From Paracidovorax konjaci (lineage in GTDB: Bacteria; Pseudomonadota; Gammaproteobacteria; Burkholderiales; Burkholderiaceae_C): 64,000 bases of DNA. The notes under the pieces are model-generated. The model ran no database searches, had not been told where the DNA came from, and saw only the letters and a program-made list of their open reading frames with translations. The position numbers and the translations under genes are program-made. The stretch spans positions 186,001 through 250,000 of the forward strand of contig NZ_FOMQ01000004.1 in NCBI RefSeq assembly GCF_900112675.1, written 5' to 3'. Below, in pieces: positions 55,345 to 63,287 of this stretch (position 1 is its first letter; each line of letters begins with the position of its first letter).

Positions 55345-55752
55345 TCAGTGGCCCATGGCCGGCTGCACCGGGACGCTGCGCCCGCGGTGGGCCGACACGA
55401 GGGTCTGCAGGTCGCGTTCGAGCAGTGCCGGGTCTCCCAGTTGCAGCTCGATCACGCGGCGCAGGTGGGTGACGCTGTCGAGATCGATCGTGTGGCCCTG
55501 CAGGCCCGCGCAGGCGCCGTCCAGGTGGGCGAGTTCTCCGGACATCGCGATCTGCTCCGGGCCCGTCATGAGCGGGATGGACAGCGCGCAGGGAGTGCCC
55601 TGCGGCAGGGCCAGGTCCGGCGGCAGCTCCAGCAGGGCTCCCTGCAGGGAGACGTCCAGCACACGCACCTCGAAGGTGCCGTGGCCGCTCACGGCCAGGC
55701 GGGCCGGTGCGTCGAAGGCCACGCGGACGTAGTGGCGGCGTTCATGGGACAT
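55345..55752 (-). CDS. PilZ-domain protein
   Basis: A 135-residue single PilZ domain. The c-di-GMP-binding signature is RRHYVRV at residues 5-11, followed later by VRVLDVSLQGALLEL (consensus DxSxxG). It probably binds c-di-GMP and alters motility or exopolysaccharide, acting as a stand-alone adaptor. Convergent with the acyl-CoA synthetase. Confidence 0.88.
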   Translation of the reverse strand: MSHERRHYVRVAFDAPARLAVSGHGTFEVRVLDVSLQGALLELPPDLALPQGTPCALSIPLMTGPEQIAMSGELAHLDGACAGLQGHTIDLDSVTHLRRVIELQLGDPALLERDLQTLVSAHRGRSVPVQPAMGH

Positions 55753-55932
55753 GGATTCTCCTGGATGGCTGCGCCCGGATGCTACTGCAGGTGCCGGCGG
55801 GCGGCCGCAAAAGCGGCGCGGTAGGCGGTGCGAAGCCCTCCGGATTCCCCGCTGCGAAAACCGGCCGTCGCGCCTGTTTCCTTGATGCGGGTGAAACGCG
55901 GGCGCGGCCGGCGGAGTTAAGCTCCCGGGCCT

Positions 55933-56706
55933 ATGGCGCACATCACCTTTCCTCCTCCCTACCTGCCGCCCGATCAGGTCGCCGCGCACCTGCGCAGCAC
56001 GGGCTATGCCGTGTTGCGTCCCGAGGACACGGCGGCCTGGATCGGCTGCCCGGCCGCCGACCTCGAAGCCCTGCATGCCGACTGGCAGGCGCTGCCGCCC
56101 GACGAATTCCTCAAGGACGGCGGCCGCTACCGCCGGCGGCGGCATGCCTGCTTCGTGGCCGATGGGCAGGGCCGCGATTTGCACCCCGTGCCGCACCGCG
56201 CGCACTGGCAGCCGCTGGAGTACAACGCGCTGCACGGTGGCATGGAGCGGTGGTTCGCGCCCATGCAGGAGGCCACCACCGCGCAGCCTGCGTGGCGCGC
56301 CTTGCTGGCGGCGCTGGCGCGCGTCTCGCAGGAGGCGCTGGCGCAGCGGCCCGAGCGCTGGTTCCTGGAGGCGCACCAGTTCCGCATCGACACCACGGAC
56401 GGCATCGGCCGCCCGACGCCCGAGGGCGCGCACCGCGATGGCGTGGACCTCGTGGCCGTGTTCCTGGTGGGCCGGCAGGGCATCAAGGGCGGCGAGACAC
56501 GCATCTTTGAAGCTGCAGGGCCGAGCGGACACCGCTTCACGCTCAGCGAGCCCTGGTCGCTCATGCTGCTGGACGACGCCCGCATGATCCACGAGACCAC
56601 GCCGATCCAGCCGCTCGGCGACGGCCCCGGCTTCCGCGACACGCTGGTGGTCACCTGCCGGCGCGGCGGTTTCCAGCAGGAAGCCGAAGCAACCCCAGCC
56701 GCTTGA
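55933..56706 (+). CDS. 2-Oxoglutarate/Fe(II) dioxygenase of the amino acid hydroxylase (IDO/BsmA) family
   Basis: A 257-residue protein. The double-stranded beta-helix metal triad appears as PEGAHRDGVDLVAVF (HxD) and ARMIHETTP (distal His), with Arg in GFRDTLVVTCRR for 2OG. RRRHACFVADG and WFLEAHQFRI match the family that includes isoleucine dioxygenase (free L-amino acid hydroxylase). The substrate amino acid is unknown. Stands alone between a PilZ gene and a stress-protein gene. Confidence 0.8.
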   Translation: MAHITFPPPYLPPDQVAAHLRSTGYAVLRPEDTAAWIGCPAADLEALHADWQALPPDEFLKDGGRYRRRRHACFVADGQGRDLHPVPHRAHWQPLEYNALHGGMERWFAPMQEATTAQPAWRALLAALARVSQEALAQRPERWFLEAHQFRIDTTDGIGRPTPEGAHRDGVDLVAVFLVGRQGIKGGETRIFEAAGPSGHRFTLSEPWSLMLLDDARMIHETTPIQPLGDGPGFRDTLVVTCRRGGFQQEAEATPAA

Positions 56707-56818
56707 TGCGAATCAACCTGGCCCCGCCGGGTTGCGGCACACTGGTTCCATCCGGGCACGGCCTGCCGGGTCGCCCGGGTGCGCTCTCGTTCCCATAACC
56801 AACGAAAGGAGAAGTTCC

Positions 56819-57256
56819 ATGTTCAAGCACATCCTGATTCCGGTGGACGGCTCGCCGACTTCCATGACCGCCGTGACCAAGGCCGCGGGGCTGGCGAAGG
56901 CCTTCGGTGCCCAGGTGACCGCCGTCTACGTGGTGGACCCTTATCCGTTCACCGGAGTGGGCGCGGATTTCGCCTATGGCCAGTCGCAGTACATGAACGC
57001 CGCCACGTCGGAAGCCAACACCGCGCTGGACGCGACCCGCAAGGCCCTCGAGGAAGCCGGCGTGGCCGTGACCACCGTGATCGGCGAAGGCCATGCCGTG
57101 CACGACGGCATCCTGCGCGCGCTGGAGACCACCGGCGCCGACCTGATCGTGATGGGATCGCATGGCCGGCGCGGCCTGGAGAAGCTGGTGCTGGGCAGCG
57201 TCACGCAGCGTGTGCTGGGCGTGGTGCATGTTCCAGTATTAATAGTGAGGAATTGA
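56819..57256 (+). CDS. Universal stress protein (UspA family)
   Basis: A 145-residue UspA fold. MFKHILIPVDGSPTSMTAVT opens it, and the ATP-binding loop GSHGRRGLEKLVLGS VTQ (G-2x-G-9x-GS) is present, so it is probably of the nucleotide-binding type. AAAGGAGAAG precedes the ATG. An intrinsic terminator follows 3 bp after the stop. Confidence 0.9.
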   Translation: MFKHILIPVDGSPTSMTAVTKAAGLAKAFGAQVTAVYVVDPYPFTGVGADFAYGQSQYMNAATSEANTALDATRKALEEAGVAVTTVIGEGHAVHDGILRALETTGADLIVMGSHGRRGLEKLVLGSVTQRVLGVVHVPVLIVRN

Positions 57257-57258
57257 AT

Positions 57259-57285
57259 AAAAAAAGGGGCTTAGCCCCTTTTTTT
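57259..57285 (+). terminator. Intrinsic terminator of the usp gene
   Basis: A run of As, GGGGC-TTA-GCCCC hairpin, then seven Ts. The A/T flanks also pair, giving a long stem; the element is usable from both directions. Confidence 0.9.
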
Positions 57286-57588
57286 ATTTTTCTCTGAAGT
57301 GATGATTATTCAGGCTTGGTGGAAATTTTTCACCCTTGTCGACATTCCGGTCATATTCGGCTCCGGAATACTGATCGGTCCTGTCGCTGTATTGACCATA
57401 TTTGGCTGTTTTAGGGCATTCTTGCCCGGAGTAAAATTTTTTCTCGCTCATGAAATTCCTGCTTATTTATGCCAAAGAAATTATTGGCATATAAAGTGTA
57501 GTTCTCTTGTTACTTCTCTGGCATGTAATTATTTTATGAATTGGCTTAATGATATTTATTTCATTGGTATTTTGGGCGCGCCGGTTGA
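57286..57588. other. AT-rich islet (about 300 bp) with two inverted repeats
   Basis: Sharply lower in GC than its surroundings (roughly 38% by eye versus about 67%). It holds two inverted repeats: ATTCCGG (57344-57350) with CCGGAAT (57363-57369), and TATGCCAA (57468-57475) with TTGGCATA (57484-57491). An open frame of about 110 codons (57299-57640) with a hydrophobic stretch spans it, but it runs into the antisense of the Bug gene and has no recognised family. It may be a small horizontally acquired relic or a structured RNA/regulatory segment. Confidence 0.5.
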
Positions 57589-58584
57589 TTATTCGATCTT
57601 CGCGCCCGAGGCTTCCACGATGCCTTTCCACTTGGCGTAGTCGGTCTTCAGCAATGCAGAGAACTGCGCGCTGCCCATCGTTTCGGGCTCGGCACCCTGG
57701 GCCTGGATGGCGGCGCGCATCTCGGGCTGGGCGATGAGCTTGTTGACCTCGGTATTGACCGTCGCCACCACGTTCGCAGGCGTGCCCGCCGGGGCGAAGA
57801 TGCCGTACCAGGAACTCACGTCGAAGCCCTTGTAGCCGGATTCGGCCACCGTGGGCACGTCCGGCAGCGACGAGGAGCGCTTGATCGACGTGACGGCCAG
57901 CGGGCGCAGCTTGCCGGACTTGATCTGGCCCATGGCCGAGGGCACGGAGGACACCAGCAGGTCCACGTTGCCGGCCAGCGCGTCCATGAGCGCGGGATTG
58001 GAGCCCTTGTAGGGGATGTGGCTCAGCTTGATGCCGGCCGCCTTCTCGAACAGGTCGCCCGCCAGGTGGATGGTGGTGCCGTTGCCGGGCGAGCCGTAGG
58101 TGATCTTGCCGGGTTCTGCGCGCGCGGCGGCGACCACGTCGGCCAGGGTCTTGAAGCGCGAGTTGGCGCCGGTGGCGATGATCACCGGCGTGTAGGCCAC
58201 GTGGGCGATGGCCACGAGATCCTTCGTGGGGTCCCACGGCAGGTTCTTGTAGAGGTAGGGAGCCACGACCAGGTTGTCTTTCTGGCCCATCACGAGGTCG
58301 TAGCCCGTGGGCGCGGCCTTGACGGCTTCGGTGATGCCGATGGTGCCGCCGGCGCCCGCACGGTTGTCGGGCACGACGGTCCAGTGCAGGGTTTCGGTGA
58401 GCTTGGTCGCCACGAGGCGCGAGAGGATGTCGGTGCCGCCTCCGGGCGGGAAGGGCACGATGAGGCGCACGGGCTTGGTGGGGTAGGCGCCCGCGGGTGC
58501 GGGGGCGGCCGCCGGGGCGGTCTGGGCATTGGCGGCGCCCAGTGCGAGCGCGAGGGCGGTGAACGAGATCAGTGAGCGGATCAT
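57589..58584 (-). CDS. Bug/TctC-type tripartite tricarboxylate-binding protein
   Basis: A 331-residue Bug (Bordetella uptake gene) periplasmic receptor with signal peptide MIRSLISFTALALALGAANA. YPTKPVRLIVPFPPGGGTDI is the family opening, and ITYGSPGNGTTIHLAGDLFE lies mid-domain. Bug proteins bind carboxylates and are amplified in beta-proteobacteria, usually without adjacent TctA/TctB genes, as here. The ligand cannot be inferred. Confidence 0.92.
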   Translation of the reverse strand: MIRSLISFTALALALGAANAQTAPAAAPAPAGAYPTKPVRLIVPFPPGGGTDILSRLVATKLTETLHWTVVPDNRAGAGGTIGITEAVKAAPTGYDLVMGQKDNLVVAPYLYKNLPWDPTKDLVAIAHVAYTPVIIATGANSRFKTLADVVAAARAEPGKITYGSPGNGTTIHLAGDLFEKAAGIKLSHIPYKGSNPALMDALAGNVDLLVSSVPSAMGQIKSGKLRPLAVTSIKRSSSLPDVPTVAESGYKGFDVSSWYGIFAPAGTPANVVATVNTEVNKLIAQPEMRAAIQAQGAEPETMGSAQFSALLKTDYAKWKGIVEASGAKIE

Positions 58585-58731
58585 GGGATGGGTGTCTCCG
58601 AAAGGGAAATGCGCGCGATGGCGGCCATTCTTGGTGCGGCGGCGGGCTGCGCGCAACCGGGCAAGCGCTAGGCGCGGTGGAATCTGCACGATTGCTGCCC
58701 GGCCGGCCGGCCGGGCCGCGGGTTCAGCGCG

Positions 58732-59517
58732 TCAGGGCTGGCGCACGTCGGCCACGGGCTGTTCGCCGAAGTCGGATCGTGCGAGCCAGGCGAGCACGCG
58801 CGCGGCGGCATCGTGGGGAGCGGTCAATGCGCCATCCGTTTTGAGGCTGGCGAAGTTCTGCAGGTCCGGGAAGGCGGCCGGGTCGGCGGCGCGCAGATGG
58901 ACCTGCATGTCGGTGTCGATCACACCGGGAGCGAGCGAGCATACCCTGGCGCCGCCGGGCTGCTGCGCCTCGTCCAGCGCCACGCAGCGCGTGAAGTGGT
59001 CCATGCCGGCCTTCGCGGCGCAATAGGCCGATTGCGAGGCCATCGCGCGGCGCCCCAGGCCCGAAGAGATGTTGAGCACCTTGCGCGGCACGGCCCAGTT
59101 GCGGGTCGCGGACAGGAAGGCGCCGGTGAGCTGCATGGGGGCCTCCAGCCCGACCCGCAGTGCATGCGCGAGGTCTTCCGGGTCGCTGTCGGCGAGCGGT
59201 GCGATGTGCGGCACCACGCCCGCGTTGTTGATGAGCGTGGCGCTCGCATAGCGGCCGGCCGGCTGGGCCGCGAGCCAGGCGCGGAGCCGGTCGGCGGCCT
59301 GCGCGCCCTCGGCCAGGTCCTGCTCCCACTGCTCCAGCGGGGAGCCGGCGCGCTGCGCGATGGCGGCCAGCGCATCGCTCGGGCGCCGCGACAGCGTCAC
59401 CAGCGCGTGGCCGCTTTCCAGCAGCTGCTGCGCCATGGCGAAGCCCATGCCGCGCGAGGCGCCGGTGAGCAGGGTGAGGGGGCGGGCCGGGGTGGGGGAG
59501 GGGGAAGTGCCTTGCAT
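58732..59517 (-). CDS. SDR-family oxidoreductase
   Basis: A 261-residue SDR (LTLLTGASRGMGFAMAQQLL; LINNAGVVPHIAPL; SAYCAAKAGMDHFTR with the Y/K pair). It resembles the sepiapterin reductase/(S)-benzoin-reductase group. The ATG at 59515-59517 is preferred to a farther in-frame ATG (59562). Repeat copy C lies directly upstream. Confidence 0.8.
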   Translation of the reverse strand: MQGTSPSPTPARPLTLLTGASRGMGFAMAQQLLESGHALVTLSRRPSDALAAIAQRAGSPLEQWEQDLAEGAQAADRLRAWLAAQPAGRYASATLINNAGVVPHIAPLADSDPEDLAHALRVGLEAPMQLTGAFLSATRNWAVPRKVLNISSGLGRRAMASQSAYCAAKAGMDHFTRCVALDEAQQPGGARVCSLAPGVIDTDMQVHLRAADPAAFPDLQNFASLKTDGALTAPHDAAARVLAWLARSDFGEQPVADVRQP

Positions 59518-59568
59518 GGTGCCGGCGATGGTAATGCGGCGCGCCGTGCCCAGGCATGTCAAGCACTT

Positions 59569-59622
59569 GTTTGCTATTAAATTAATAGCAAACTATTGAA
59601 TGAATCCGGCGGCATGGAGGGC
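59569..59622. repeat. Interspersed intergenic repeat, copy C, with perfect 11-bp stem
   Basis: A perfect dyad GTTTGCTATTA / TAATAGCAAAC with a 3-nt loop (59569-59593), followed by TATTGAATGAATCCGG and CGGCATGGAGGGC. Bases 59588-59617 differ from copies A/B at two positions. It sits between the stop of the RluA-type gene and the start of the SDR gene, the same layout as copies A and B. Confidence 0.8.
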
Positions 59623-59651
59623 TTTTTGCTTGAGGTTGGGTGCCTAGCCCC

Positions 59652-60383
59652 TCAGAACGGGGGCGGCGCATCGAATTGCAGGGGCGCGCCCGTGCGCGGG
59701 TGGGCGAAGGCGAGGTGCGCCGCGTGCAGCAGCAGCCGCGGGGCGCGGGCCTGCACGGCGGCTGGCGCATAGAGCGCGTCGCCCAGGATGGGGTGGCCGA
59801 TGGCGGCCATGTGCACGCGCAACTGGTGCGTGCGGCCGGTGACGGGCTCCAGCAGTACCCGCAGGCTGCCGCCCGGATCGGCCGGCAGCGGTGCGCCGGC
59901 GGCCGGTGGCGCGGCGCGCCAGCGCGTGAGGCTGGGCTTGCCCAGGGCGGCGTCCACGACGCGCAGCGGACGGCGCTCCCAGTCGGCCGCGATGGGCAGG
60001 TCGATCTCCTGCCAGGGCGTTTGCGGGGGTGCTCCTGGCAGGCTGTGGCCGGCGTCCACCACGGCCACATACTGCTTGTGCACCTGCCGCGCGGCGAACG
60101 CATTGCCGAGCGCGCGCTGGGCCTCGGCATGCAGCGCCATCACCACGAGGCCCGAGGTGGCCTGGTCGAGCCGGTGCACCACGCAGGCGCCGGGCCAGTG
60201 CCGCGCTGCGCGTGCGCTCAGGCAGTCCTGCTTGTCGGGGCCGCGGCCGGGCACGCACAGCAGGCCGGAAGGCTTGGCCAGCACGACCAGGTCGCCGTCG
60301 GCAAAAAGGCATTCGGGCGCGGGCGACAGGGGGGCTGGCCTGTCGCCGGGCTCCGGCGGGCCCGCGGCCACGGCCGGGTTCAC
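59652..60383 (-). CDS. RluA-family pseudouridine synthase
   Basis: A 243-residue enzyme from a GTG start. The catalytic motif VVHRLDQATSGLVVMA contains the essential Asp, and TGRTHQLRVHMAAIGHPILG completes the family pattern. There is no S4 domain, so an RluA-like (dual rRNA/tRNA) rather than RluD-like protein. The GTG overlaps the stop of the upstream kinase gene by 3 bases (GTGA), implying translational coupling. Confidence 0.85.
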   Translation of the reverse strand: MNPAVAAGPPEPGDRPAPLSPAPECLFADGDLVVLAKPSGLLCVPGRGPDKQDCLSARAARHWPGACVVHRLDQATSGLVVMALHAEAQRALGNAFAARQVHKQYVAVVDAGHSLPGAPPQTPWQEIDLPIAADWERRPLRVVDAALGKPSLTRWRAAPPAAGAPLPADPGGSLRVLLEPVTGRTHQLRVHMAAIGHPILGDALYAPAAVQARAPRLLLHAAHLAFAHPRTGAPLQFDAPPPF

Positions 60384-61555
60384 GCCTGCTCGCCGTGCAC
60401 CAGCCGGTGCACGGTGGCGCACAGCTCGTCCACGTCGTTGGGCTTGTGGATCAGCGCGCTGGCGCCTTCGGCCAGCGCCTCGCGTTCGATCTCGGTGGTC
60501 ACGTGGCCCGAGGCCAGCGCCACGGGCAGGTCCGCGCGGATGCGCTTGGATTCGCGCACCAGATCCACGCCGCAGTAGCCGGGCATGTTGTAGTCGGTCA
60601 CCACGAGGTCGTAGGCCTGCGGGTCGGCGCGCAGCGCCTCGGTGGCCTCGTGCGGATCGGTGAAGCCGCTCACCCGGTAGCCGCGGCGCTTGAGCAGCCG
60701 CTGCACCAGGAAGACGAGTGCCTGGTCGTCGTCCACGTACATCACGTGGCGCTGCCGCTCCGCCGGGGCCCCCGCGAGGAGCGGGGCCGTGGCGGCCCCG
60801 GGCGCTGCGGACGCCTGGGGCTGCGCCGCTGCGGGCGCCTGTGGCGCGGGGGCTCCCTCGGCCACCGGGAAATAGAGCGTGAAACGGCTGCCTTCGCCGG
60901 GGGCGCTCTGCACGTCCACCGCGCCGCCGTGCGTGCGCATCACGCCGTGCACCACGGCCAGGCCCAGCCCGGTGCCCTGGCCCACGGGTTTGGTGGTGAA
61001 GAACGGCTCGAAGATGCGCTGCTGCGTGGCCGCGTCCATGCCGGGGCCGTTGTCGATCACGCTGATCACCACGTACTCGCCTGCCGGCAGCGCCAGGCGT
61101 TCGCACAGCCGCTGCTCGGGATGCAGGGCCGAGGCCTGCACGTGCACGGTGCCGCGGGCCTCGCCGATGGCGTGGATGGCGTTGGTGCAGAGGTTGAGCA
61201 GCGCCTGCTCGACCTGTGTGGCATCGGCCAGCATCGCGGGCAGGGGCGCGTCGATCTGCAGCCGCAGCTCGATGGCGGGCGGCAGCGTCACGCGCAGCAG
61301 GTGCTCGGTGTCGTGCACGGCCTCGGAGACCGGTACGGCGGTGCGCTTGGGGGGCTCGTTGCGGCTGAAGGTGAGGATCTGGCGCACGAGGTCGCGCGCG
61401 CGGCGGCCGGCCTTCTCGATCTCGTGCAGGCTTTCCAGCGCAGGCGCGCCGGCCGGGCAGTCGGCCTTGGCCAGCTCGACGTTGCCGAGGATGGCGCCCA
61501 GGATGTTGTTGAAGTCGTGGGCGATGCCGCCCGCCATGGTGCCCACGGCCTGCAT
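60380..61555 (-). CDS. Hybrid histidine kinase, C-terminal part (HisKA-HATPase-REC); separated by a frameshift
   Basis: About 391 residues if it starts at the ATG 61553-61555 (MQAVGTMAGGIAHDFNNILG, holding the phospho-accepting His). HATPase_c motifs NLCTNAIHAIG and VIDNGPGMDAATQ follow, with a receiver domain at the C-terminus (MYVDDDQALVFLVQRLLKRR; VVTDYNMPGYCG with the phospho-Asp). The PAS half is in another frame immediately upstream; together they would be a ~750-residue kinase. Expression from the internal ATG alone is possible, though the site (AAGAG just before) is weak. A receiver domain at the C-terminus suggests phosphorelay. Confidence 0.7.
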   Translation of the reverse strand: MQAVGTMAGGIAHDFNNILGAILGNVELAKADCPAGAPALESLHEIEKAGRRARDLVRQILTFSRNEPPKRTAVPVSEAVHDTEHLLRVTLPPAIELRLQIDAPLPAMLADATQVEQALLNLCTNAIHAIGEARGTVHVQASALHPEQRLCERLALPAGEYVVISVIDNGPGMDAATQQRIFEPFFTTKPVGQGTGLGLAVVHGVMRTHGGAVDVQSAPGEGSRFTLYFPVAEGAPAPQAPAAAQPQASAAPGAATAPLLAGAPAERQRHVMYVDDDQALVFLVQRLLKRRGYRVSGFTDPHEATEALRADPQAYDLVVTDYNMPGYCGVDLVRESKRIRADLPVALASGHVTTEIEREALAEGASALIHKPNDVDELCATVHRLVHGEQA

Positions 61556-62637
61556 CTCTTGTGCGATTCGCGCAACTGCGCTTCCAGTTCGGTGCGGTGC
61601 GCCTCGGCCTTCTTGCGGCCGGTGAGGTCGCGCGCGAACACCGTGGTGGTCTCGCCTTCGGCATGCCGCTCGAACGACACGCTCACCTCCACGGCCAGTT
61701 CCTTGCCGCTGGCGGTGAGGGCGAGCATCTCGCCCAGCACGGCCTGCGTGGCCAATTGCGCGAAGGCCAGCGCCTGCGCCGCGTCGGGCAGGAAGCGGTC
61801 GAGCGGGCTGCCCAGCGCGTCGGCCGTCGAGCATTGGAAGAGCGCCGCCGCGGTGGGGTTGAAGACGGTGATGCGCTGGTGCTGGTCCACGCAGATGATG
61901 GCGTCCAGCGCGGAGTTGATGACGGCCTCCAGTCGCCGTTCGCTGTCGTAGAGCTGCGCATTGCGCTGCTGCAGCGCCTCGGCGCTCTGCTGCAGCGCAA
62001 GGCGCTCGGCCACCAGCGGCCCCTGGTCCACCACCGCGCAGAGGAACTGCGGTTGCGGCGGGCCGCCGCCTTCCTGGGGGGCCTCGATGCGCGCGATGTA
62101 GAGGTCGCCCGTGATGGACGAGCCCGCCGAGCCGATGGGGAACACCACCTCGCTGGCCTCGCCGTGGCCGTGCTCCTGCGCCTCGGCGAAGGTGGCGCGC
62201 ACGCGGTCGGCGTCGGCCGCACTCACGAACGGCATGAGGGAGGTGAGGGGCCGGTCGGCCTCGCCGGGCTGGAACCAGCGGTGGGCCATCGAATTGGCCT
62301 GCACCACCATGTCGTGCTCGTCGAGCACCATGAGGGCCAGCGGCACGCTGGCGAAGAGGGTCTCGAAGCGCTCGGACGCGCTTTCGGCGGCGGTCTGGCT
62401 GTAGCGCAGGACCTTGTTCTGCACTTCCAGTTCGGCCTGGTAGGCGCGCAGCTCGGCAATCAGCGCCGCCACGGGGCCCTGCGGGCCGGCGGGCCGTTCG
62501 GGAGGCCGGCGGGCGGGCCCGGCGGGTGCATCCGGCGGTGCCGGCGCGGCCGCGGCGCCTTCGGCCGCGGGGCCGGCAGGGCGCGGCGGGCCGTCCGGGT
62601 CGGGCGGCAGGAGAAACGACAGATCGGGGCGGCTCAT
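61288..62637 (-). CDS. Hybrid histidine kinase, N-terminal PAS part; out of frame after ~residue 360
   Basis: A 449-codon frame starting MSRPDLSFLLPPDPDG, an Ala/Pro-rich linker to ~50, then two PAS-like units (SERFETLFASVPLALMVLDE and RRLEAVINSALDAIICVDQH) and a coiled segment RTELEAQLRESHK. After HK it leaves the family frame: an extra AG in AAGAGATG (61556-61557) shifts translation, so the last ~90 codons are noise ending at 61288. Real content ends near 61558. With the two bases removed it joins the HisKA part directly. Confidence 0.7.
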   Translation of the reverse strand: MSRPDLSFLLPPDPDGPPRPAGPAAEGAAAAPAPPDAPAGPARRPPERPAGPQGPVAALIAELRAYQAELEVQNKVLRYSQTAAESASERFETLFASVPLALMVLDEHDMVVQANSMAHRWFQPGEADRPLTSLMPFVSAADADRVRATFAEAQEHGHGEASEVVFPIGSAGSSITGDLYIARIEAPQEGGGPPQPQFLCAVVDQGPLVAERLALQQSAEALQQRNAQLYDSERRLEAVINSALDAIICVDQHQRITVFNPTAAALFQCSTADALGSPLDRFLPDAAQALAFAQLATQAVLGEMLALTASGKELAVEVSVSFERHAEGETTTVFARDLTGRKKAEAHRTELEAQLRESHKRCRPWAPWRAASPTTSTTSWAPSSATSSWPRPTARPARLRWKACTRSRRPAAARATSCARSSPSAATSPPSAPPYRSPRPCTTPSTCCA

Positions 62638-62799
62638 GGGCGGCTCGGGCGGCTCGGGCGGCTCGGACGGTTCACGCCACTGCGGCGCACGGGGCGGCGG
62701 CGCCGCGGGGAATCGGGCCAGTGTACGCCGCGGCCCGCCCCGGCAGCCGTGCCTCCGCCTTCTTCGGCCACAGGGGCATGGGCGCCGGGTGCCGGGCGG

Positions 62800-63204
62800 T
62801 CAGCGGCGCACGGAAACCAGTTCGACTTCGAACTGGAGCGTGGCGTTGGGCGGAATCACGCCGCCCGCGCCGGCTGCGCCGTAGGCGATGGACGGAGGGC
62901 AGGTCAGCTTGGCCTTGCCGCCCGGCTTCATGCGCTGCACGCCTTCGGTCCAGCAGGGGATCACCCGGTTCAAGGGGAACTCGGTGGGCTCGCCGCGCTT
63001 GTACGAGCTGTCGAATTCCTTGCCGTCGGCCAGGGTGCCGCGGTAGTGCACCTTCACGGTGTCGGTGGCCTTGGGCGATTCGCCGCTGCCTTCCTTGAGC
63101 GATTCGTAGACGAGGCCGCTGGACGTGGTGACGGCCGGGGCCTGGGCGTAGGCGGCGCCGGCCAGGACGGTGCTGGCGAGCAGGGTGGTGATCAGGGCTT
63201 TCAA
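62800..63204 (-). CDS. FKBP-type peptidyl-prolyl cis-trans isomerase (periplasmic), TTG start
   Basis: A 134-residue protein. From TTG (63202-63204) it has a signal peptide (MKALITTLLASTVLAGAAYA) and a full FKBP domain (VKVHYRGTLADGKEFDSSYK; NRVIPCWTEGVQRMKPGGK; LTCPPSIAYG). GGAG lies 9 bases upstream of the TTG and no ATG is available nearby, so the rare start is well supported. It assists protein folding in the periplasm. Confidence 0.85.
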   Translation of the reverse strand: MKALITTLLASTVLAGAAYAQAPAVTTSSGLVYESLKEGSGESPKATDTVKVHYRGTLADGKEFDSSYKRGEPTEFPLNRVIPCWTEGVQRMKPGGKAKLTCPPSIAYGAAGAGGVIPPNATLQFEVELVSVRR

Positions 63205-63287
63205 GATGCGGTGCTCCGGGAAAGAAAAGACGCGATGGTAGCCCCCATGCGGGGACGGGCGGCGGCCGCCGGCCACCGCCGCCTCCG

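Noticed and set aside
57299-57640. 113-codon frame in the AT-rich islet
   Set aside because: No family match, weak start (GTG/ATG without a Shine-Dalgarno site), and its last ~17 codons are antisense to the Bug gene; kept only as a note within the islet.
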